Shown in pieces: positions 40,055-48,722 of a stretch of DNA of 64,000 bases; positions within the stretch are counted from its first letter, which is position 1; each line of letters starts with the position of its first letter. The translations under genes and the position numbers were made by a program. Origin of the DNA: 39-52-133 sp035531075 (GTDB lineage: Bacteria; Pseudomonadota; Gammaproteobacteria; Burkholderiales; Gallionellaceae); NCBI GenBank assembly GCA_035531075.1, contig DATKTO010000039.1, forward strand, positions 14,799-78,798. The letters are read 5' to 3'. The notes under the pieces were generated by a model, which was not told where the DNA came from, ran no database searches, and saw nothing but the letters and a program-made list of their open reading frames with translations.

Positions 40055-42904
40055 ATGAATCTGCAACATGAAATCGACTACGGCACACCCGCCAGCGTGT
40101 CGGATCAATTGCTGACTCTGCATATCGACGGCAAGGAAATAGCCGTGCCGCAGGGAGCTTCGCTAATGCGCGCCGCGGCTGAGGCGGGGGTGATGGTACC
40201 CAAGCTGTGTGCGACGGACAGCCTGGAACCTTTCGGCTCCTGTCGTCTGTGTCTGGTTGAAATCGAGGGGCGCCGCGGTTTTCCGGCATCGTGCACCACA
40301 CCGGCAGAGCAGGGCATGCAGGTGCGCACGCAGTCGCCGCAACTGGCTGCACTGCGCCGCGGCGTGATGGAGCTGTATATCTCCGACCATCCGCTGGATT
40401 GTCTCACCTGTGCCGCCAACGGCAATTGCGAATTGCAGACCATGGCCGGTGTGGTGGGTCTGCGCGAAGTGCGCTACGGCATGACAGGCGCCAACCATTT
40501 CGATGCAAACAGCGCGGTGCCTATCGACGCATCGAATCCCTATTTCAGTTTTGATCCCGCCAAGTGCATCGTGTGCAACCGCTGTGTGCGCGCCTGCGAA
40601 GAGACGCAGGGCACCTTTGCGCTCACCATTTCAGGTCGAGGATTTGAGTCGCGCGTGGCTGCGGGTCAAAGCCAGCTCTTTATGCAGTCCGAGTGCGTAT
40701 CCTGCGGCGCCTGCGTGGCTGTCTGTCCGACCGCCACGCTGATTGAAAAAACGCTGATCGAGCAGGGGCAGGCCGAACACAGCGCGATCACCACCTGCGC
40801 CTACTGCGGCGTGGGCTGTGCGTTAAAGGCCGAGATGCAGGGCAACGAAGTGGTGCGCATGGTGCCCTTCAAACACGGCAAGGCCAACGAAGGTCATGCC
40901 TGCGTCAAGGGGCGCTTTGCGTGGGGCTATGCGACGCATCCGGACCGCATGCTGAAGCCGATGATACGCGCCAAAAATACCGATGCGTGGCGCGAGGTCA
41001 GCTGGGATGAGGCAGTGGCTTATGCCGCCGGTGAATTTCGCCGCATTCAGGCGAAGTACGGGCGCGATGCCATCGGCGGCATCACCTCGTCGCGCTGCAC
41101 CAATGAAGAGGTGTATCTGGTGCAGAAACTTGTGCGTGCCGCCTTCGGCAACAACAATGTAGATACCTGTGCCCGCGTATGCCATTCGCCCACCGGCTAT
41201 GGCTTGAAACAGACGCTGGGCGAGTCGGCGGGCACGCAGGATTTCAAATCGGTGGAGTTGGCCGAAGTGATTCTGCTGATCGGCGCGAATCCGACCGACG
41301 GTCATCCGGTATTTGCCTCGCGCATGAAAAAACGTTTGCGCCACGGCGCCAGGCTGATCGTGATCGATCCGCGCAAGATAGAACTGGTGAAGTCGCCGCA
41401 TATCCAGGCCGACTATCATCTGAAGCTGCGCCCCGGCACCAATGTCGCCGTCATCACCGCGATGGCGCATGTGATCGTGAGCGAAGGACTGCTGGCGGAA
41501 AAGTTTATCGCCGCACGCTGCGAACAAAAATCCTTTGCTGACTGGCGCGAATTTGTGGCGCGGCCTGCCAATTCGCCAGAGGCGACAGAGGCGGAAACCG
41601 GCGTGCCCGCAGCAGAGCTGCGCGCAGCGGCGCGCCTGTATGCCACTGGCGGCAATGCGGCGATCTACTATGGCCTGGGGGTGACCGAGCACTCGCAGGG
41701 TTCCACCATGGTGATGGGCATTGCCAATCTGGCGATGGCCACCGGCAATCTCGGCCGTGCAGGGGTGGGGGTGAATCCGCTGCGCGGGCAGAACAATGTG
41801 CAGGGCTCGTGCGACATGGGTTCGTTTCCGCATGAGTTTCCGGGCTACCGCCATGTGTCGGATAGCGCCACGCGCGCGCAGTTCGAGCAGCACTGGGGCG
41901 TGCCCTTGCTGGCCGAGCCCGGCCTGCGCATCCCCAATATGATGGAGGCTGCTCTCGACGGCAGTTTCAAGGGCCTGTATTGCCAGGGTGAGGATATTGC
42001 CCAGTCCGATCCCAATACGCAGCATGTGACTGCAGCGCTGCAGGCGATGGAATGCATTGTGGTGCAGGATATTTTCCTGAATGAAACGGCGAAATACGCG
42101 CATGTATTTTTGCCGGGTGCCACCTTCCTCGAAAAGGACGGCACCTTCACCAACGCCGAGCGCCGCATCTCGCGCGTGCGCAAGGTGATGGAACCCAAAG
42201 CGGGCATGGGCGAATGGGAGGTGACCATGGCCTTGTCCAACGCGCTGGGCTATCCGATGCACTACGCGAATCCTGCGGAAATCATGGTCGAGATCGCGGC
42301 CTTAACCCCGACATTCGCAGGGGTGAACTACGAGAAAATTGACAGGCTGGGCAGCGTGCAGTGGCCATGCAATGCGCAGGCTCCAGACGGCACGCCTGTC
42401 ATGCACGTCGACAGTTTCGTGCGCGGCAAGGGCAAGTTCATCATTACCCAGTATGTGCCGACCGATGAAAAGGTGACGCCCAAGTATCCGCTGCTGCTGA
42501 CCACCGGGCGCATCCTTTCGCAATACAACGTCGGCGCGCAGACAAGGCGCACCGCAAACGTTGAGTTCTACAGCGAGGATCTGCTCGAGATTCATCCGCA
42601 CGATGCCGAGGAGCGCGGCATCAAGCAGGGCGACTGGGTGGGGATAGAATCGCGTGCCGGGCGCACCGTTCTGCATGCCGATATCAGCGAACGGGTGCAG
42701 CCCGGCGTGGTGTACACCACCTTCCATTTCCCCGAGTCCGGTTCCAATGTCATCACCACCGACAACTCCGACTGGGCGACCAACTGTCCCGAGTACAAGG
42801 TGACGGCCGTGCAGCTGGTGCGCGTGACCCAGCCCTCTGCATGGCAGCAGAACTTCAAAAAATTTAGCCGGCAACAGATAGAATTGCTGCTTGGCGATGC
42901 ATAG
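40055..42904 (+). CDS. fdsA: Formate dehydrogenase alpha subunit (bis-MGD molybdenum)
   Basis: Catalytic subunit that oxidizes formate to CO2. 949 residues. N-terminal 2Fe-2S domain (Cys52, 63, 66, 80), a His/Cys 4Fe-4S site near HPLDCLTCAANGNC (about 112-125), a two-cluster ferredoxin domain (CIVCNRCVRAC at 171-181 and CVSCGACVAVC at 214-224), the 4Fe-4S site CAYCGVGC (248-255) and the large bis-molybdopterin domain. The Mo ligand is Cys376 in ARVCHSP, where selenocysteine enzymes have Sec; no in-frame TGA occurs. Followed by fdhD and fdsD. Confidence 0.96.
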   Translation: MNLQHEIDYGTPASVSDQLLTLHIDGKEIAVPQGASLMRAAAEAGVMVPKLCATDSLEPFGSCRLCLVEIEGRRGFPASCTTPAEQGMQVRTQSPQLAALRRGVMELYISDHPLDCLTCAANGNCELQTMAGVVGLREVRYGMTGANHFDANSAVPIDASNPYFSFDPAKCIVCNRCVRACEETQGTFALTISGRGFESRVAAGQSQLFMQSECVSCGACVAVCPTATLIEKTLIEQGQAEHSAITTCAYCGVGCALKAEMQGNEVVRMVPFKHGKANEGHACVKGRFAWGYATHPDRMLKPMIRAKNTDAWREVSWDEAVAYAAGEFRRIQAKYGRDAIGGITSSRCTNEEVYLVQKLVRAAFGNNNVDTCARVCHSPTGYGLKQTLGESAGTQDFKSVELAEVILLIGANPTDGHPVFASRMKKRLRHGARLIVIDPRKIELVKSPHIQADYHLKLRPGTNVAVITAMAHVIVSEGLLAEKFIAARCEQKSFADWREFVARPANSPEATEAETGVPAAELRAAARLYATGGNAAIYYGLGVTEHSQGSTMVMGIANLAMATGNLGRAGVGVNPLRGQNNVQGSCDMGSFPHEFPGYRHVSDSATRAQFEQHWGVPLLAEPGLRIPNMMEAALDGSFKGLYCQGEDIAQSDPNTQHVTAALQAMECIVVQDIFLNETAKYAHVFLPGATFLEKDGTFTNAERRISRVRKVMEPKAGMGEWEVTMALSNALGYPMHYANPAEIMVEIAALTPTFAGVNYEKIDRLGSVQWPCNAQAPDGTPVMHVDSFVRGKGKFIITQYVPTDEKVTPKYPLLLTTGRILSQYNVGAQTRRTANVEFYSEDLLEIHPHDAEERGIKQGDWVGIESRAGRTVLHADISERVQPGVVYTTFHFPESGSNVITTDNSDWATNCPEYKVTAVQLVRVTQPSAWQQNFKKFSRQQIELLLGDA

Positions 42905-43088
42905 ACCTGCTCATATGCCGTTTGCGCTGCCAGCAGAGTGCCGAGCCGTGCGCCCTGTTTTATGTAAACTATTGATTATATTAAATATTAATTTCAGCGG
43001 ATGATGGGTAAGCCATTGAAATCAATGAGTTTCTGGCGAAATCCGAGCGCTTGGTAGTCTTTAGCAGCGGTGGTGAATGGAGAAAATA
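42905..43088. other. Gap between fdsA and fdhD
   Basis: 184 bases without a gene; the centre (42960-42995) is AT-rich and could hold a promoter for fdhD-fdsD. No terminator seen behind fdsA. Confidence 0.35.
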
Positions 43089-43895
43089 ATGGCAGCCGAG
43101 TACATGCCGCTGGCACGGGTGGAAATAGAAAAGTGGCAAGATGGAGTCGGTACATTGTCCTTTGACAACGTGGCTGAGGAGGTGCCGGTGGCGCTGGTCT
43201 ACAACAGCATCTCCCATGTGGTGATGCTGGCCTCGCCGCAGAATCTGCAAGATTTTGCACTGGGATTTTCGCTGAGCGAAGGCATCCTGCAGCGTGCCGA
43301 TGAATTGCTGGACTGTTTTGTCAGCCCGGTCACGGACGGCATCCATATCGATATGCGCATCTCTGACGAACGTTTTGATGCGCTCAAAGAGCAGCGCCGC
43401 AATTTGACCGGACGCACCGGTTGCGGCTTGTGCGGTGCGGAAACGCTGAAGCAGGTGACGCGGCAAATCAGACAGGTGGACAGCAGCGCGCTGTTCAGCG
43501 CAGAGCAGATTTACGCAGGCTTTGCGCAGATGAAGCTGCAGCAGGAGTTGCAGCGCCTGACCGGCGCGACGCACGCCGCAGGCTGGCTGGGTGCAGATGG
43601 CAAGGTTGAAATCGTGCGCGAAGATGTAGGCCGGCATAATTCGCTGGACAAGTTGATCGGTGCGCTGGTCCGGGCAGAACACGACTTGTCAGCGGGTGCG
43701 GTGCTGATTACCAGCCGCGCGAGCTTTGAAATGGTGCAGAAGGCCGCCAATGCAGGCATCGGCATGCTGGCCGCGATTTCGGCGCCTACCGCTCTGGCGG
43801 TGCGTCTGGCAGGGCAGGCGCAACTGACCTTGCTGGGCTTTGTCAGGCCGCGTGGCCATGTTGTCTACACCCATCCGCAGCGCATCAGGCGCTAA
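43089..43895 (+). CDS. fdhD: Formate dehydrogenase accessory sulfurtransferase FdhD
   Basis: Transfers sulfur from IscS to the Mo cofactor, a step needed for active formate dehydrogenase. 268 residues; the sulfur-carrying cysteines are in GCGLCGAE (about residue 118), and FALGFSLSEGI and REDVGRHNSLDKLIG (cofactor-binding) are family motifs. I prefer the ATG at 43089 because GGAG stands 6 bases before it; the ATG at 43077, four codons earlier, is possible. Confidence 0.95.
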   Translation: MAAEYMPLARVEIEKWQDGVGTLSFDNVAEEVPVALVYNSISHVVMLASPQNLQDFALGFSLSEGILQRADELLDCFVSPVTDGIHIDMRISDERFDALKEQRRNLTGRTGCGLCGAETLKQVTRQIRQVDSSALFSAEQIYAGFAQMKLQQELQRLTGATHAAGWLGADGKVEIVREDVGRHNSLDKLIGALVRAEHDLSAGAVLITSRASFEMVQKAANAGIGMLAAISAPTALAVRLAGQAQLTLLGFVRPRGHVVYTHPQRIRR

Positions 43896-43914
43896 AGATA
43901 GGCGAGGTTCACAG

Positions 43915-44139
43915 ATGGAGATTCACAAATTAGTCACGATGGCGAACCAGATAGGCGGCTTCTTCGAGGCCATGCCGGATCGGGCACAGGCTCTGCAGGA
44001 TATCGCCGGCCACATCAAGCGCAACTGGGACCCCAGAATGCGCCGCGAGCTCATGCAATATCTGGATGAACAGGCAGGCCGCGAGCTGAAGGCGATCGTG
44101 CTGGAAGCCCTGCGCACGCACAGGGATAGCGTGGTTTGA
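43915..44139 (+). CDS. fdsD: Formate dehydrogenase delta subunit
   Basis: A 74-residue small protein required for active Fds-type formate dehydrogenase; it binds near the Mo domain in the known complex. The pattern MANQIGGFFEAMPDR...HIKRNWDPRMRREL is characteristic. The ATG at 43915 has GAGG 8 bases before it and lies 19 bp behind fdhD. Last gene of the fds group. Confidence 0.92.
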   Translation: MEIHKLVTMANQIGGFFEAMPDRAQALQDIAGHIKRNWDPRMRRELMQYLDEQAGRELKAIVLEALRTHRDSVV

Positions 44140-44225
44140 GTATGCGTTGCGCGCTGCGACAATATTATTCCCGATATGCAGCCATTTCCATTCAAGGCAG
44201 GCAAAAACGACTATCCCCGATTTTT

Positions 44226-44258
44226 CACGAAAGAGATTTATAATTAGAAACTTTCGTG
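44226..44258. promoter_or_regulatory. Inverted repeat before mobA
   Basis: CACGAAAG (44226-44233) and CTTTCGTG (44251-44258), perfect 8-bp arms with 17 bases between them, 19 bp before the mobA ATG. Could be an operator or a leader hairpin that affects mobA translation. Confidence 0.35.
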
Positions 44259-44277
44259 CTTTTCATGTGTCTGCATC

Positions 44278-44886
44278 ATGATGCCCCTACACCATTTCCC
44301 GATCTCAACTGTCATCCTGGCCGGCGGCCTGGGCCGGCGCATAGGCGGCGACAAGGGCCTGCAAACCCTGCATGGCAGGCCATTGATAGGCTGGGTAGCG
44401 GAGGCGGTCAGGCGTGACAGCGACGAGATTTTAATTAACGCCAATAATGCCCATGCAGCTTATCAACACTTCGGCTATCGCGTGATTGCCGATCAGCTCC
44501 CCGACTGGCCGGGGCCTTTGGCCGGATTGCATGCAGCCCTGCTGTGCGCGAAAAATGATTATGTGATGACGGTTCCGTGCGACACCCCTTTTCTGCCTGC
44601 CGATTTGATCGCGCGCCTGGGGCATGCGCTCAAACTGCGCATGACGGATGCGGCGGTGGCGGTGGCGGGCGGGCGCAGGCAACCAGCCATTGCCTTGTAT
44701 CGCAAGAGTGTGCTGCCCGGACTGCTTGCCTATCTGGATGCGGGCGGGCGCAAGGTAAACGACTGGCTGGATAGCTTGCAGTTAAGCGAGGTGGTATTCG
44801 ATAATGTCGCGGACTTCGACAATATCAACACCTGCGATGATTTGGCTCGTGCAGGCGAACGAATTAACGTCACGGGGAAAGTATAA
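44278..44886 (+). CDS. mobA: Molybdenum cofactor guanylyltransferase
   Basis: Adds GMP to Mo-molybdopterin, giving the MGD form that FdsA uses. 202 residues (family about 195). The GTP-binding signature LAGGLGRRIGGDKGLQTL (about 13-30) and the metal-binding VPCDTPFLP (about 100) are complete. Two adjacent ATG codons are both possible starts. The stop shares a base with the mobB start. Confidence 0.95.
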   Translation: MMPLHHFPISTVILAGGLGRRIGGDKGLQTLHGRPLIGWVAEAVRRDSDEILINANNAHAAYQHFGYRVIADQLPDWPGPLAGLHAALLCAKNDYVMTVPCDTPFLPADLIARLGHALKLRMTDAAVAVAGGRRQPAIALYRKSVLPGLLAYLDAGGRKVNDWLDSLQLSEVVFDNVADFDNINTCDDLARAGERINVTGKV

Positions 44887-45389
44887 TGGATGCGCAGAAA
44901 GTAATCGGATTTGCGGGTTTTTCCGGCAGCGGAAAAACCACGCTGCTGGAACAGGTCATACCCTTGCTGACAGCACACGGCTTGCGCATTGCGGTGATCA
45001 AGCATGCGCACCACAAGTTTGATATCGACAAGCCCGGCAAGGACAGCTTCCGTCACCGCGAAGCGGGCGCGGGCGAGGTGCTGGTGGTATCGGGATTCCG
45101 CTGGGCGCTGATGCATGAACTGGTGAATGAGGCCGAGCCCACCCTGGAGGAGCTTTGCAGCAGGCTGTCTCCCTGTGATCTGGTGCTGGTGGAGGGCTAC
45201 AAATACTCCGGAATTCCCAAGTTCGAAGTGCACCGCAGTGTGACCGGTCATCCTTACCTGTACCCGCAAGACAAAAACATCATCGCAATGGTGACGGATA
45301 CGCGCAGCGATATTACGCTGCCACAACTGGATGTGAATGAGCCGCAACAAGTGGCCGACTTTATTTTGAAATATTTTTCTTTGGATTAA
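44886..45389 (+). CDS. mobB: Molybdopterin-guanine dinucleotide biosynthesis adaptor MobB
   Basis: GTP-binding helper of MobA, not essential in E. coli. 167 residues; P loop GFSGSGKTTLLEQ (about 10-20), the IKHAHHKFDIDKPGKDSFRHREAGA segment and LVLVEGYKYSGIPKFEV are typical. Start overlaps the last base of mobA. moaD follows 7 bp later. Confidence 0.95.
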   Translation: MDAQKVIGFAGFSGSGKTTLLEQVIPLLTAHGLRIAVIKHAHHKFDIDKPGKDSFRHREAGAGEVLVVSGFRWALMHELVNEAEPTLEELCSRLSPCDLVLVEGYKYSGIPKFEVHRSVTGHPYLYPQDKNIIAMVTDTRSDITLPQLDVNEPQQVADFILKYFSLD

Positions 45390-45396
45390 GCAAAAC

Positions 45397-45651
45397 ATGC
45401 AAATCAAAATTCTCTATTTTGGCCGTCCGAGTGAGAACCTGAAACTCTCAGACGAAACTGTCAATGTGCCCGCAGGTGTCGCTACATTGGGCGAGCTGCT
45501 GGCCTGGCTGCGCCTGCGCGGCGATATCTGGGCGCAGGAACTGACAGAAGCCCGAGTGCGCTGTGCCATCAACCAGGAGTTTTCCGCATGGTCAGCGCAG
45601 ATCGGCGACAAGGACGAGATTGCGCTGTTTTCGCCCATCTCGGGGGGCTGA
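45397..45651 (+). CDS. moaD: Molybdopterin synthase small subunit MoaD
   Basis: Ubiquitin-like sulfur carrier that brings the dithiolene sulfur to MoaE. 84 residues ending in the required Gly-Gly (FSPISGG), which is thiocarboxylated. One base separates its stop from the moaE start, so they are made together. Confidence 0.95.
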   Translation: MQIKILYFGRPSENLKLSDETVNVPAGVATLGELLAWLRLRGDIWAQELTEARVRCAINQEFSAWSAQIGDKDEIALFSPISGG

Positions 45652-45652
45652 C

Positions 45653-46117
45653 ATGAGCGTCTCGATTCAGCACGAAGATTTTGATGCGGGCGCTGTCATG
45701 GCAGAATTGCGCGCCACCAGCAATAACGTGGGCGCGATGGTCAGTTTCGTGGGCCTGGTGCGCGATCTGAGCTATGACGACAAGGTGGAGAATATTTTTG
45801 TCGAGCATTATCCCGGCATGAGTGAGAAAGCCTTGAATAAAATCATCGCCGAGGCAAAACAGCGCTGGGAGCTGCTGGCGGTGAAGGTGATACACCGCGT
45901 GGGCAAGCTGGGAGCGAATGACCAGATCGTGCTGGTAGCGACTGCTTCATCGCATCGAGGAAACGCATTTTCGAGCTGCGAATTTATCATCGATTACCTG
46001 AAAACAGACGCGCCTTTCTGGAAAAAGGAAGTCAAAAATCAGGGCGGCGAATGGGTCGTCACCAAAGATAGCGATGTAAAGCGCATGGAGCGCTGGGGCC
46101 GCTCATCCGCGCAGTAG
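45653..46117 (+). CDS. moaE: Molybdopterin synthase catalytic subunit MoaE
   Basis: Turns cyclic pyranopterin monophosphate into molybdopterin with sulfur from MoaD. 154 residues from the ATG directly behind moaD. GAMVSFVGLVRDL, VEHYPGMSEKAL, HRVGKLGANDQIVLVATASSHR and the catalytic Lys region APFWKKEV are family motifs. Confidence 0.95.
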   Translation: MSVSIQHEDFDAGAVMAELRATSNNVGAMVSFVGLVRDLSYDDKVENIFVEHYPGMSEKALNKIIAEAKQRWELLAVKVIHRVGKLGANDQIVLVATASSHRGNAFSSCEFIIDYLKTDAPFWKKEVKNQGGEWVVTKDSDVKRMERWGRSSAQ

Positions 46118-46171
46118 CTTTATGCAGCTATGGATGCAGTCTAAATAATTATCAGATGAAAGAAGCTAGCC

Positions 46172-46651
46172 ATGAATAACGGATTAACGCACTTCGATAA
46201 AGAAGGTCAGGCGCACATGGTGGATGTTGGCGAAAAAAATGAAACACGCCGCATCGCCAAAGCTACTGGCCGTATCGAGATGAACGCCAGCACGCTGCAA
46301 ATCATTGCCTCCGGTTCAGCAAAAAAAGGCGATGTGCTGGGCATAGCGCGGATAGCGGCGATACAAGGCAGCAAGCGCACATCGGAGTTGATTCCGCTGT
46401 GCCATCCGCTGTATTTGACCAGTGTCGCGGTGGAATTCAGTCTGGACCAAAAGAATAGCGCGGTGGAGTGCACGGTTACCGCCGAAACACTGGGCCGTAC
46501 CGGTGTCGAGATGGAGGCTCTTGCTGCGGTGAGCATTGCCCTCCTCACTATTTACGACATGTGCAAGGCGGTGGACCGCGGCATGACGCTTACACAAATA
46601 CGCTTGCTGGAAAAACAGGGCGGGCGTTCCGGGGACTGGCAGGCTGCATAA
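46172..46651 (+). CDS. moaC: Cyclic pyranopterin monophosphate synthase MoaC
   Basis: Converts the MoaA product into cyclic pyranopterin monophosphate. 159 residues. MVDVGEKNETRRIAKATGRI, LIPLCHPLYLT, TGVEMEALAAVSIALLTIYDMCKAVDRGM and the final RLLEKQGGRSG carry the known active-site residues, including the catalytic Lys. Its stop is 7 bases before the start of the SenB-like gene, so both are probably on one transcript. Confidence 0.96.
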   Translation: MNNGLTHFDKEGQAHMVDVGEKNETRRIAKATGRIEMNASTLQIIASGSAKKGDVLGIARIAAIQGSKRTSELIPLCHPLYLTSVAVEFSLDQKNSAVECTVTAETLGRTGVEMEALAAVSIALLTIYDMCKAVDRGMTLTQIRLLEKQGGRSGDWQAA

Positions 46652-46658
46652 GCTGTTT

Positions 46659-47630
46659 TTGAAAAACAAGCACATCGTCATCGTTAGCCCTGCGCTGGCA
46701 CATGCCAATAACGGCAACTGGCAAACTGCCAGACGCTGGGCCAGGTTCCTGGCTTCTGGCTATAGGGTGACGTTAGCGGTACAGTGGGACGGTGCAGGCT
46801 GCGACGCCATGATCGCGCTGCATGCGCGCCGCTCGGCGGCTTCGATTGCCGCATTTGCCGAGGCATTTCCCGATAAGCCCTTAATCGTCGTGCTCACCGG
46901 CACGGACCTGTATCGCGACATTCACACCGAGAGTTCAGCGCAACGTTCGCTGCAATTGGCCACACAGCTGGTCGTGTTGCAGCCAGCAGGATTGCAGGAG
47001 CTGGACTCTAACCTGCGCGGCAAAACACAGGTCATCTATCAGTCTGCGCCAACGCTCAAAGCCATCAGCCCTGAACGAAAGAGCAGTGCGCGCTATTTTG
47101 ATGTCGTCATGATCGGGCATCTGCGCGACGAGAAAGATCCGGCAACTTTTATGCGGGCAGCTTCACAAATTAAGAGTTCACAAGTACGTCTTGCTCATAT
47201 CGGCAGAGCGCTGGATCCGTCGCTCGGTGCACAGGCCGAAGCGACACAGGCTGCACATCAGCATTACCGCTGGCTGGGCGATATGCCTCATGCAACAACT
47301 CGTCAGCGCCTGAAGCGTAGCCAGCTGATGGTTATCACCTCCAAAATGGAAGGCGGGGCCAACGTCATTATCGAAGCCGTCACCAGCGGCGTGCCGGTGC
47401 TGGCCAGCGATATTTCCGGAAACCGTGGCATGCTGGGTGCGGGATATCCGGGCTATTTTCCGGGGGGCGATGCAACAAAATTGGCTGAATTGATAGATCG
47501 GGCTGCGACAGACGGAGAATTTTATGGGCAATTGCAGGCGCATTGTGCCGCGCTCACGCATTTGTTTGCGCCTGAAGTTGAAAGGGCGGCAGTGCACCAA
47601 TTAGTGCATAATTGTTTGCTTCAAGCATGA
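46659..47630 (+). CDS. senB: SenB-like glycosyltransferase (probable selenosugar synthase)
   Basis: A 323-residue GT-B glycosyltransferase of the TIGR04348 type. In Variovorax SenB makes a selenosugar from selenophosphate and UDP-N-acetylglucosamine for selenoneine synthesis. Hallmarks seen: IVIVSPALAHANNGNWQTARRW at the N-terminus, VVLTGTDLYRDI (about 77-88), VMIGHLRDEKDP (about 147) and MEGGANVIIEAVTSGVPVLASDISGNRGMLG (about 225). A TTG start 7 bases behind moaC, without a clear binding site, suggests coupling to moaC. selD, which makes selenophosphate, follows. No SenA (ergothioneine-synthase-like) gene is in the window. The family call is firm; the activity is inferred. Confidence 0.85.
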   Translation: MKNKHIVIVSPALAHANNGNWQTARRWARFLASGYRVTLAVQWDGAGCDAMIALHARRSAASIAAFAEAFPDKPLIVVLTGTDLYRDIHTESSAQRSLQLATQLVVLQPAGLQELDSNLRGKTQVIYQSAPTLKAISPERKSSARYFDVVMIGHLRDEKDPATFMRAASQIKSSQVRLAHIGRALDPSLGAQAEATQAAHQHYRWLGDMPHATTRQRLKRSQLMVITSKMEGGANVIIEAVTSGVPVLASDISGNRGMLGAGYPGYFPGGDATKLAELIDRAATDGEFYGQLQAHCAALTHLFAPEVERAAVHQLVHNCLLQA

Positions 47631-47664
47631 TGACTTTTTCAGTCAAATTTTATCAAGGTCAGGA

Positions 47665-48714
47665 ATGAGCAAACAGCACATCAAATTAACTTCCTTTTCT
47701 CATGGCGGGGGCTGTGGCTGCAAAATTGCCCCCGGCATACTGGCCGATATTTTGAAGAACTCGACTGGGTTTCCGGTGCCGAAGGAGCTGATGGTCGGCA
47801 TCGAAACTTCTGATGATGCGGCTGTGTATTGGCTCAATGATGAGCAGGCGCTGATTGCGACGACAGATTTTTTTATGCCTATCGTCGATGATCCCTATGA
47901 CTTTGGCCGCATTGCAGCGACCAACGCAATATCCGACGTGTATGCCATGGGCGGCACACCCATCATGGCATTGGCGCTGCTGGGTATGCCTATCGATAAG
48001 CTGCCGATCGAGATCATAGGCAAGATCATTAAAGGTGGGGAGTCAATTTGTGCTGAAGCCGGCATTCCTATTGCCGGTGGGCACACCATTGATTCGGCCG
48101 AACCGATTTACGGCCTGGTGGTGATGGGCCTGGTTCATCCCTCCAAAGTAAGGCGAAATGCGGATGCCAAGGTTGGCGATAAGCTCATCCTCGGCAAGGC
48201 TCTGGGCGTTGGCGTATTGTCGGCAGCGCTGAAGAAAGATGCGCTGGATGCAGCCGGTTACGCCACGATGTTAGCCAGTACGACCAAGCTGAATAAGCCC
48301 GGAATCGCCTTGGCCAAACTGCCTGGCGTTCATGCAATCACCGATATAACGGGTTTTGGTCTGTTGGGGCATGCATTGGAAATGGCGCGCGGTTCGGGGC
48401 TGGCGGTAAAGCTTGAGATGGCGAAAATTCCGCTGTTGCAGCAGGTTCACCAGTTGGCAAGCAACGGCTTTGTTACAGGCGCCTCCATGCGTAACTGGGA
48501 CGGCTACGGACACGATGTAGTGTTGGACAAGGATATTACTTCGGTTGAAAAAGCACTGCTGACCGATCCGCAAACCTCAGGCGGTTTGCTGGTGTCCTGC
48601 GAGCCATCTGCCGTGGATGAAGTCTTGGCATTGTTTGCAAGAGACGGATTTTCAGATGCGGCAGTGATAGGCGGAATTATTTGCGGTCAGCCCAAGGTTG
48701 AAGTGACAAGTTAA
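47665..48714 (+). CDS. selD: Selenide, water dikinase (selenophosphate synthetase)
   Basis: Makes selenophosphate from selenide and ATP. 349 residues, normal length. The active-site segment SHGGGCGCKI has Cys17 and Lys20 as in E. coli SelD; ETSDDAAVY, ATTDFFMPIVDDPYDFGRIAATNAISDVYAMGG and TDITGFGLLGHALEMA are family motifs. Cys, not Sec, at position 17. selA, selB and the tRNA 2-selenouridine synthase gene mnmH are not in the window, and the Fds formate dehydrogenase here has Cys at Mo, so the nearest user of its product is the SenB-like enzyme 34 bp upstream. Confidence 0.95.
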   Translation: MSKQHIKLTSFSHGGGCGCKIAPGILADILKNSTGFPVPKELMVGIETSDDAAVYWLNDEQALIATTDFFMPIVDDPYDFGRIAATNAISDVYAMGGTPIMALALLGMPIDKLPIEIIGKIIKGGESICAEAGIPIAGGHTIDSAEPIYGLVVMGLVHPSKVRRNADAKVGDKLILGKALGVGVLSAALKKDALDAAGYATMLASTTKLNKPGIALAKLPGVHAITDITGFGLLGHALEMARGSGLAVKLEMAKIPLLQQVHQLASNGFVTGASMRNWDGYGHDVVLDKDITSVEKALLTDPQTSGGLLVSCEPSAVDEVLALFARDGFSDAAVIGGIICGQPKVEVTS

Positions 48715-48722
48715 ATCAAGTT

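Noticed and set aside
41168..41188. Possible selenocysteine site in formate dehydrogenase
   Set aside because: The Mo-ligand codon is TGC (Cys) and no in-frame TGA occurs, so selD is not explained by this enzyme.
40823..42262. Minus-strand frame of about 480 codons
   Set aside because: Antisense to fdsA; no family resemblance.
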